A stretch of DNA of 6,131 nucleotides, taken from the NCBI GenBank assembly GCA_002685435.1, contig NYXD01000137.1, forward strand, positions 1 to 6,131. The letters are read 5' to 3'. The position numbers and the translations under genes are program-made. Position 1 is the first letter of the stretch. Each line of letters opens with the position of its first letter. The stretch is from Cryomorphaceae bacterium (GTDB lineage Bacteria; Bacteroidota; Bacteroidia; Flavobacteriales; Schleiferiaceae). The notes beneath the pieces were generated by a model that was not told the origin of the DNA, ran no database searches, and was given only the letters and a program-made list of their open reading frames with translations. Of the stretch, positions 1 to 4,773 are shown piece by piece.

Positions 1-1043
1 TACTTATCAGGACCTGTTTTCTCTAATACTCCATTCGTTATCATCCAATCTAACTCCCTGAATACAATCGAGTTACTGCAATTTAACGCCATGCATAATT
101 GCCGGGAAGATAACTTTCTACCGGGTGTAAACTGACGTAGCATTCGTGTTGCAACTTCCTCCTTTGGTGCTTCTGGAACGTCATTTTTAGCCCAACTCGC
201 ATTGAAGCGGGATGGAAAGTCGACTACACTAGTTACAGACTGAGCGCAACATTGCTCTATAAGTGCATTTGGTCCTGCACTCATTGGCTGAAATAGGGCA
301 CCGGGTAATGCAAAGACATCGCGTCCATAGCTAAAGGCTTGTTGCGCAGTAATAAGAGCTCCGCTTTTTCGTGCAGCTTCAACCACAAAGGTGGCCATGG
401 AAGCGCCTGCAATCAATCGGTTTCGAACTGGGAAGAACTGCTTCAAAGGAATTTGACTAAAGGGCTGTTCAGTCCAGTAACCGCCACCTTCGTCCACCAA
501 CTCTTGGGCCAACAAAGTATGCTGTTTAGGGTTTATTGAGTGCAAACCACCCGCTAAAAATGCCGTCGTGGTCGCACCCATGTCCATGGCCTCTCGATGA
601 ATGGCTGCATCTATACCAAGCGCGAGTCCACTCACGAAATTAATAGGATACGCACTCAATTCTACCGCCAATCGGCGGCAAAAATCCTTCCCATAGCCCG
701 TGGGCTTGCGGGTTCCCACAACAGCGAGCGGTGATTTCACTCCCGACCAAGTGCCGCGCCCAAACAAAACCATAGGGGGATCAGGTACTACCTTAAGGCC
801 ATCAGGATACTTTGGAGAAGAAATAGGGAGAATAGAAAAACCTTCGCGCCTGGCATGTTCAATCTCGATATGGGCTTTTTCTTGAGCATCTTCCCAATCA
901 CGTTTCAACGAATCGTTCTGATGAATCTGACGTTTTAGGAATGCTTGAAGGTCATTCTCTGATGCTCCATATTCGAATACTACCTCCTTTTTAAGACGGT
1001 TGGGCCATTTTTTAAAGAAATGTAGTGACAGCAAGGTATTCAT
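1..1043 (-). CDS. dprA: DNA-processing protein DprA (Smf), 3' end at or just beyond window edge
   Basis: DprA binds incoming single-stranded DNA in the cytoplasm, protects it and loads RecA during natural transformation; it is also widespread in bacteria not known to be competent. I translated 347 complete codons from the ATG at 1043. The Rossmann-like core is plain: VVGTRKPTGYGKDF (residues 108-121), SGLALGIDAAIHR (138-150), AGGLHSINPKQH (164-175), FPVRNRLIAG (204-213, matching the family FPxRNRxIxG signature), VVEAARKSGALITA (220-233), GRDVFALPG (240-248) and SAGPNALI (255-262). The tail at about 294-345 looks like the family's winged-helix domain. The first 60 residues lack the usual helix-hairpin-helix PGIG-type motif. 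An in-frame TAA lies two codons upstream, so this ATG is the first possible start; no Shine-Dalgarno is visible. The last two bases read TA, so codon 348 is either Tyr or the stop; the protein is near full length. It is divergent from the HU-like/SPOR gene. Confidence 0.94.
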   Translation of the reverse strand, partial: MNTLLSLHFFKKWPNRLKKEVVFEYGASENDLQAFLKRQIHQNDSLKRDWEDAQEKAHIEIEHARREGFSILPISSPKYPDGLKVVPDPPMVLFGRGTWSGVKSPLAVVGTRKPTGYGKDFCRRLAVELSAYPINFVSGLALGIDAAIHREAMDMGATTTAFLAGGLHSINPKQHTLLAQELVDEGGGYWTEQPFSQIPLKQFFPVRNRLIAGASMATFVVEAARKSGALITAQQAFSYGRDVFALPGALFQPMSAGPNALIEQCCAQSVTSVVDFPSRFNASWAKNDVPEAPKEEVATRMLRQFTPGRKLSSRQLCMALNCSNSIVFRELDWMITNGVLEKTGPDK

Positions 1044-1068
1044 ACTTAGTTATTAACAGTTTGTTTAT

Positions 1069-1076
1069 AAAAACTA
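1069..1076 (-). promoter_or_regulatory. Candidate -7 box for dprA
   Basis: On the minus strand this reads TAGTTTTT, which matches five of the six fixed positions of the Bacteroidota -7 consensus TAnnTTTG. It lies 25 bases before the dprA ATG, a plausible distance. I see no TTG at the expected -33 spacing, and the sequence is A/T-rich, so chance is a real alternative. Confidence 0.25.
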
Positions 1077-1103
1077 CAGCCGTTATGCGAGGTAATAAAA
1101 TAG

Positions 1104-1117
1104 AGTTGTTCACAACT
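1104..1117. repeat. Small inverted repeat in the dprA / HU-SPOR divergent spacer
   Basis: AGTTGT and ACAACT form 6-bp complementary arms around a 2-base centre (TC). The repeat sits in the 91-bp spacer between the two divergent genes, 17 bases before the HU-SPOR start codon. It could be an operator for a dimeric regulator acting on one or both genes. It is too short, with no T-run after it, to call a terminator. The rest of the spacer is A/T-rich and holds only a near match to a plus-strand -7 box, CATATTTG at 1122-1129, which would make an almost leaderless transcript. Confidence 0.3.
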
Positions 1118-1134
1118 TTCGCATATTTGTAAGG

Positions 1135-2076
1135 ATGCAGATTGAACAGTTAATCATACAAACACTTAATGCCAAAAATCGTGTTCAAATCCCAGGTTGG
1201 GGTGCGTTTTATTTGGTAGAAAAAGAGGCCCGTTGGGATGCCGTTACAAACACGGCCTTTCCGCGTGGAAAATATGTTGCGTTCAATCCTGCCCGATCGT
1301 CAAGCGAAAACACGCTTCTTCCTAACGTCATGCGAACTCTTGGAGGATCTTTGGAGGTAGCCGAAAGTTGGATTCGTAGAAAGGTAAATCAATGGCAAAC
1401 GACCTTAGATTCTGGAAGCATATTGATGCTATCAGGTCTGGGATCCTTTCGCAAGAATGGGATGTTCCAGCCGGAACGTGAAAATCAATTTGATCCAAAC
1501 AGTTTTGGGTTTACCGCCGTGATGATGCACCGAATTAGCGAGCCTAGTGCTTTAGAAAGTAAAGTAGTAGCGAGCTTAAAAATGGTGACCGAGCAAAGAG
1601 AAAATGGTCTCGCATCTTGGCGTAAAGCTGCAGTAGCTGCGGCCATTACTGCGTTGATCAGCTTAGGTGTGTATCAAAGTGAGATCACACCGCAAGCAAT
1701 GGCTGGATGGTTTACTCAAACACCGACAGCACAAGAAGCGCTTGATAACTTCGAAGCTGTCGAAAATGAGGCCACGCTGCCTACTGAAACAGTTGTAGCT
1801 ATTGAGATGACAACAGCAGAAAAAAATACACCTTCACTAAGTCCTGTAAAAACTGAAAGCAAGCGCTACTACATTGTCGTTGGCTCCTTCAAAATGGAAA
1901 ATAACGCCTTGACTTTAGCGGAAGAGCTTCAAGGGAAAGGACATGAAGTGAAAGTTTTACCAGGATCTTTGATGAAGGTTGGATTAGGCGGTTTCGAATC
2001 ACGCGAGGAAGCTAAATTGGCCCTTTCAGGAATCAAAGCGGAGGTGAATTCGTACGCTTGGATATACGCCTACTAA
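1135..2076 (+). CDS. HU-like (CCDC81-type) and SPOR domain membrane protein
   Basis: This 313-residue protein has the Bacteroidota-specific layout of two N-terminal HU/IHF-like domains, one membrane helix and a C-terminal SPOR domain. Residues 1-60 look like the first HU-like domain, with IPGWGAFYL at 19-27. Residues about 61-135 look like the second, with LSGLGSF at 99-105 followed by aromatic and basic residues. A basic residue (K164) precedes a hydrophobic helix at about 165-180 rich in Ala, Ile and Leu. Residues 199-240 are an acidic, Thr/Glu-rich linker. Residues 243-313 fit SPOR, beginning RYYIVVGSF and containing VGLGGFESREEA (282-293). SPOR domains bind glycan strands stripped of stem peptides at division sites, so the inferred topology is N-terminus in the cytoplasm and SPOR in the periplasm. 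DNA binding by the HU-like part is an inference. AAGG abuts the ATG directly, too close to be a normal Shine-Dalgarno. Recognition is from memory of the families, not a search. Confidence 0.86.
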   Translation: MQIEQLIIQTLNAKNRVQIPGWGAFYLVEKEARWDAVTNTAFPRGKYVAFNPARSSSENTLLPNVMRTLGGSLEVAESWIRRKVNQWQTTLDSGSILMLSGLGSFRKNGMFQPERENQFDPNSFGFTAVMMHRISEPSALESKVVASLKMVTEQRENGLASWRKAAVAAAITALISLGVYQSEITPQAMAGWFTQTPTAQEALDNFEAVENEATLPTETVVAIEMTTAEKNTPSLSPVKTESKRYYIVVGSFKMENNALTLAEELQGKGHEVKVLPGSLMKVGLGGFESREEAKLALSGIKAEVNSYAWIYAY

Positions 2077-2087
2077 TCTAAGGGCGC

Positions 2088-2095
2088 TACCTTTG
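2088..2095 (+). promoter_or_regulatory. -7 box (TACCTTTG) of the thioesterase gene
   Basis: TACCTTTG matches the Bacteroidota -7 consensus TAnnTTTG exactly. It lies in the 39-bp gap after the HU-SPOR stop, 20 bases before the thioesterase ATG, implying a leader of roughly 14 bases. No TTG stands at the usual -33 distance; the nearest, at 2058-2060, is about 8 bases too far upstream. The thioesterase may therefore have its own promoter in addition to read-through from the gene before it. Confidence 0.6.
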
Positions 2096-2115
2096 CGCTA
2101 GCAACAACAAACATT

Positions 2116-2658
2116 ATGGAAGAATTAAGAACGCCCAAGGACAGCCTTGCGGTCATGACGCAGATTGTATTACCCAACGATACGAACACGCTGAACAATC
2201 TTTTCGGGGGCCAATTATTAAGCTGGATGGACCGCTGCTGCGCCATCGCCGCACACCGCCATTGCAAACGTCAGGTCGTTACTTCTACGATAAATAATGT
2301 TGCCTTCAAAAATCCTATACCCCACGGGGCCATAGTTACCATTGAAGCAAAGGTTTCAAGAGCCTTTTCTTCTTCTATGGAGATCATCGCAGATGTTTAC
2401 CTAGAAGAACAACACCCAAACGGGAGCCGAATTAAGGCGAATGAAGGTATTTTCACTTTTGTAGCTGTAGATCAGATCGGGAGTCCCATCAACGTACCAG
2501 CCATTCATCCTGAAACAGCGTTGGAAAAGGAACGTTACACGGCTGCTTTGCGCAGACGCCAATTGGCTTTAATTATCGCAGGGAAAATGGAGCCGAATGA
2601 CGCTACTGAACTTAAGGCACTGTTTTATCCTGAAGAATCAACTCAGCAGCCGAAATAA
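2116..2658 (+). CDS. Acyl-CoA thioesterase, hotdog fold (YciA/BACH type)
   Basis: This cytoplasmic enzyme hydrolyses acyl-CoA to free fatty acid and CoA; chain-length preference cannot be read from sequence. The 180-residue length fits a single-hotdog enzyme of this class, which assembles from hotdog dimers, usually into hexamers. The signature LPNDTNTLNNLFGGQLL (19-35) is followed by SWMD (36-39). By analogy with characterised relatives, N24 and D39 should be the catalytic Asn and Asp. Further family matches are VVTSTINNVAFKNPI (54-68), SSSMEI (85-90) and GIFTFVAVD (111-119). Residues 135-180 form a charged, probably helical tail. The ATG is preceded by an A-rich leader without Shine-Dalgarno and by the -7 box at 2088-2095. 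The last 47 bp, coding for the final 14 residues and the stop, are antisense to the 3' end of the glycosyltransferase gene. No odd residue was seen in the catalytic region. Confidence 0.94.
   Translation: MEELRTPKDSLAVMTQIVLPNDTNTLNNLFGGQLLSWMDRCCAIAAHRHCKRQVVTSTINNVAFKNPIPHGAIVTIEAKVSRAFSSSMEIIADVYLEEQHPNGSRIKANEGIFTFVAVDQIGSPINVPAIHPETALEKERYTAALRRRQLALIIAGKMEPNDATELKALFYPEESTQQPK
2612..2658. other. 47-bp tail-to-tail overlap of two coding regions
   Basis: The plus-strand thioesterase stop (TAA, 2656-2658) lies beyond the minus-strand glycosyltransferase stop (TAA on the minus strand, 2612-2614). The same bases therefore encode the charged tail of the thioesterase and the last residues (ending QDKTVP) of the glycosyltransferase. 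There is no room for a conventional terminator between them, so the two transcripts must overlap at their 3' ends unless termination occurs inside a coding region. Confidence 0.85.
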
Positions 2659-3595
2659 CCTCATCTAAAGGTAATTTTCGCATTGGATTGGGCAACCACC
2701 AAGGTACTTTTCCGTGCTTACTTATAGGACTCAAAGTGCTCGTCGTCACCACAGCGCGTTGCTTTTCATAAACTGGCCAAGGTTCAAAACCTAATGCTGG
2801 ATGTGTAGCACCCCACAAACTAATAAGTGGTCGGTTAAAATTGGCTGCTGCATGCATAAATCCTGTGTCACCACTAATCACAAGAGCTGCGTTTTCTATT
2901 ACTTTAAATCCTTCAATGACCGTTGTAGTTCCACAATAATTAGTCGCACCACTTCCCAATGGCTGCTCGAGACTTTCGCCCATCCCTGCTTCTTCTGGAC
3001 CACCAACCAATACCAATGGCATCTTAAGCCTTGATAAGCCGTCCATAATTTCGCGCCACGCTTGAAAATCTAACCGCTTACCCGCATACGAACCTCCCAA
3101 TACCAATGCGATATAGGGCTGCTGAGGCAATTCTAGATGAACTTCTGGCAAACACAGTCTGTATTCCGCTGCCTTGGGACTAAATCCACCGCTAAAGAAC
3201 GGTTCCGCAGCCGAAGCATACCTCTGAACAACAGGAGTAAGCTTAAACGACTTTTGCTTTGTCAGAAGTAGGAGTGCACGTCGCAAATACGGTTTATGAT
3301 AGGTATGTATAGGACGATTCAGCTGGCCACACCAGTGCTTTGATTTTGACGTGCCTTGAAGATCCAGAACCTCATCAAACGGGATTACTTGGGCTTTGAT
3401 TCCAGCACGGTCTTTTTCCCATGAAAGCACAGCTTTTACCCCGGGAAGACAGCTCGCCACCGAACGATAGGCGTCTTTGCATAGAACGGTGACACCATAA
3501 CCTTCTCTTGCAAGTTGGGCAGTTATGGGAGCGACGAGGACTAGATCGCCAATGGCGGATAATCGGATCACTAAAATAGAGGTATCCTTAGGCAT
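2612..3595 (-). CDS. Glycosyltransferase family 9 (heptosyltransferase-like)
   Basis: GT9 enzymes transfer a sugar, classically heptose from ADP-heptose onto LPS inner core, at the cytoplasmic face of the inner membrane. The 327-residue length is typical. The N-terminal domain opens with ILVIRLSAIGDLVLVAPI (7-24), the family's R-x-S-x-x-G-D signature, and has DLQGT (78-82) where relatives carry DLHxN; the usual His is Gln here. The C-terminal nucleotide-sugar-binding half shows IALVLGGSYAGKRL (162-175), LVLVGGPEE (194-202) and the strong motif SGDTGFMHAAAN (241-252), then LISLWGATHP (257-266). D243, T244, G245 and H248 match the conserved DTGxxH. Residues 285-310 seem to lack the cysteine cluster seen in many Bacteroidota relatives. 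The ATG shares its A with the stop of the upstream membrane-protein gene (TAATG), so translation is probably coupled. Donor and acceptor are unknown; heptose is only the default guess. Confidence 0.9.
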   Translation of the reverse strand: MPKDTSILVIRLSAIGDLVLVAPITAQLAREGYGVTVLCKDAYRSVASCLPGVKAVLSWEKDRAGIKAQVIPFDEVLDLQGTSKSKHWCGQLNRPIHTYHKPYLRRALLLLTKQKSFKLTPVVQRYASAAEPFFSGGFSPKAAEYRLCLPEVHLELPQQPYIALVLGGSYAGKRLDFQAWREIMDGLSRLKMPLVLVGGPEEAGMGESLEQPLGSGATNYCGTTTVIEGFKVIENAALVISGDTGFMHAAANFNRPLISLWGATHPALGFEPWPVYEKQRAVVTTSTLSPISKHGKVPWWLPNPMRKLPLDEVISAAELILQDKTVP

Positions 3596-3597
3596 TA
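3593..3597 (-). promoter_or_regulatory. TAATG stop-start overlap between the membrane protein and the glycosyltransferase
   Basis: Read on the minus strand, the TAA stop of the membrane-protein gene (3597-3595) shares its last A with the ATG of the glycosyltransferase (3595-3593). No separate ribosome binding site is evident in front of the glycosyltransferase. Termination-reinitiation by the same ribosome is the likely mode, which would keep the two proteins in a fixed ratio. Confidence 0.75.
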
Positions 3598-4464
3598 CCA
3601 GGGTATCAAATTAAAATATGAACTGAGTATAAATATAGTCAGCCCAACCGCCAATAGATTCGCCAAACGCTCATTCTTCAAATAACGCAGTCCATTCGTC
3701 AAATGGAAACTTAAACCTAAGAAGAATAAAACCCCTCCCGCGACATTGCCAATTAAAGCCGCGGCAGTACCTAGCACAAGCCAAAACCCGGCTACCATCG
3801 CTCTAGATTTGTTCATTTGATTTGCCTTTCTATACGATTGAAACCATTCAAATAAAGCGAATACCGCCAATATTAAAGGGAGTATCCACCACGAAACTGG
3901 AGCACTGGAACCCGTGTATCGAATTGGGTCCAATTCGACTTTGCCCAGTCCATACAAAACAGACATCGGCATTACGAAAGCCAATCCCCATTGTACTAGT
4001 GTGCGCATTTTTAGAACGCCTGAAACCAGCCAAGTTAAAACCACAGCAGGAGCGATGATAGGAAGCACCTCATCAGGTGACCAAAGTCCAGCGATAGCCG
4101 TGAGCGTACCACTATGAAGGACATATATTGTGTTGAATTTACGTCGATGGAGTTCGATAAGGTGCCAATTCAATTCGAAAACTAAACCAATGAACAAGAA
4201 ATCTGTCAAGTAGAATTCACCGCTCCAGTACACAGCAAGCATCACGAAGATCAAATACCTAAAAAGTGTACCACCTACGACCCAATGATCTCGCATTACT
4301 GTCCACGATAAAAACAACCAAGCGGCACCTAAAACAATGGTCAAAAGAAGTCGTTCCCCCTGGAAATCTGCATCTATTTCTATCAATGCCAAGGCCATAA
4401 AAGCCAGGGCAAATGTTCGAATGCCTGAATAGGCGTCAATCTTTCGGAAATAGCTAAGAAGCAT
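3595..4464 (-). CDS. Polytopic inner-membrane protein, DUF6427-like
   Basis: The function is unknown. The 289-residue protein is almost entirely hydrophobic, with about nine to ten predicted helices (roughly 14-28, 39-56, 64-80, 84-103, 115-128, 132-151, 155-173, 190-207, 222-256 as one or two, and 266-284). Short charged loops include RRK (107-109) and a basic stretch around 212-221 (YRKANQMNKSR). The start MLLSYFRKID followed directly by a helix, the length and the topology resemble DUF6427, a family I associate with Flavobacteriia; this is from memory and not a search. I see no catalytic motif such as a polymerase or flippase signature. It is the first gene of a two-gene unit, overlapping the glycosyltransferase by one base, which suggests a role in envelope glycan handling. 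The ATG at 4464 lies 41 bases from the divergent microprotein start. Confidence 0.75.
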   Translation of the reverse strand: MLLSYFRKIDAYSGIRTFALAFMALALIEIDADFQGERLLLTIVLGAAWLFLSWTVMRDHWVVGGTLFRYLIFVMLAVYWSGEFYLTDFLFIGLVFELNWHLIELHRRKFNTIYVLHSGTLTAIAGLWSPDEVLPIIAPAVVLTWLVSGVLKMRTLVQWGLAFVMPMSVLYGLGKVELDPIRYTGSSAPVSWWILPLILAVFALFEWFQSYRKANQMNKSRAMVAGFWLVLGTAAALIGNVAGGVLFFLGLSFHLTNGLRYLKNERLANLLAVGLTIFILSSYFNLIPW

Positions 4465-4505
4465 CAGCTTTTTGTTTTATTTTAGCGGCATTAAACGCTC
4501 GCGCT
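4465..4505. promoter_or_regulatory. 41-bp divergent spacer, presumed promoters for both sides
   Basis: This A/T-rich spacer separates the minus-strand membrane-protein/glycosyltransferase unit from the plus-strand microprotein, so it or the adjacent coding ends must hold promoters for both. I found no exact TAnnTTTG on either strand. The plus strand has T-rich runs (TTTTTG, TTTTATTTTAG) that are only loose matches. Transcription start sites cannot be placed from sequence. Confidence 0.35.
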
Positions 4506-4673
4506 ATGTTAAGAAATTTCTTTGAAGGCTTAGGTGATTTGTTCCAAGCAACTTTTAAAATCTTGCCTTTGGCAGGTGATAATGTAAACCGTCTGTTTAT
4601 GACAATCATAGCGGGGGGATTAGTATACTGGATCATCCAAATGAGAAAGCATAAAGCCAACGGCGAAGCTTAA
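4506..4673 (+). CDS. 55-residue single-helix membrane microprotein, DUF6341-like
   Basis: The function is unknown. From ATG 4506 to TAA 4671 the translation begins MLRNFFEGLGDLF and ends MRKHKANGEA. Residues 1-20 form a likely amphipathic helix with Phe at 5, 6, 13 and 17. Residues 30-46 are a hydrophobic membrane helix ending in LVYWIIQM, followed by the basic RKHK (47-50), which argues for a cytoplasmic C-terminus. The layout (F-x-E start, central Pro, then a helix with YWxxQ) recalls the small flavobacterial family DUF6341, which I recall as occurring near purD and DUF6427 genes; this rests on memory. Support for a real gene is the strong terminator 17 bases after its stop and the divergent DUF6427-like neighbour. 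The opposite strand is also open (4454-4660), but that reading is Pro/Lys-rich, has no family likeness and intrudes on the neighbour's start. Confidence 0.72.
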   Translation: MLRNFFEGLGDLFQATFKILPLAGDNVNRLFMTIIAGGLVYWIIQMRKHKANGEA

Positions 4674-4690
4674 TCACTAAGAAACGAATT

Positions 4691-4723
4691 AAAAAAAGCC
4701 CCGGCCAACGCCGGGGCTTTTTT
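4691..4723. terminator. Bidirectional intrinsic terminator between microprotein and purD
   Basis: A perfect 8-bp G/C stem (GCCCCGGC at 4698-4705, GCCGGGGC at 4710-4717) closes a CAAC loop. Seven A's stand before it and six T's after it, so both strands end the hairpin in a U-run and the stem can extend through A-U pairs. It can stop the plus-strand microprotein transcript, whose stop is 17 bases away, and the minus-strand purD transcript, whose stop is 50 bases away. The remainder of the gap, 4724-4773, holds only a short GC-rich patch at about 4737-4753 with 4-bp arms (CCGC/GCGG), which I do not call. Confidence 0.92.
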
Positions 4724-4773
4724 ATATACACTGCATCCGCGGCCTGCGGCGCGAAACAGTTTTTATCTCTTTC

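Noticed and set aside
339..885. Plus-strand open frames at 339-539 and 700-885
   Set aside because: Both are antisense to conserved DprA core motifs, including the RNRLIAG and GTRKPTGYG segments, so they are shadows of dprA.
1122..1129. CATATTTG as a -7 box for the HU-SPOR gene
   Set aside because: It has one mismatch, lies 5 bases before the ATG, which would make the transcript essentially leaderless, and the nearest TTG is only 13 bases upstream instead of about 19-20.
2073..2267. Minus-strand open frame opposite the thioesterase signature
   Set aside because: It is antisense to the conserved catalytic region of the thioesterase and shows no recognisable family.
3822..4117. Several short frames on both strands within the membrane-protein gene
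   Set aside because: They overlap the long hydrophobic reading frame, whose helix pattern and TAATG coupling mark it as the real gene.
4454..4660. 68-codon minus-strand open frame across the microprotein
   Set aside because: It is antisense to a better plus-strand frame, runs into the start of the membrane-protein gene by 11 bases, and its translation shows no coherent domain or membrane pattern with matching context.
4737..4753. GC-rich patch with CCGC/GCGG arms after purD
   Set aside because: The arms are only 4 bp and no T-run follows; the strong terminator next to it explains termination.
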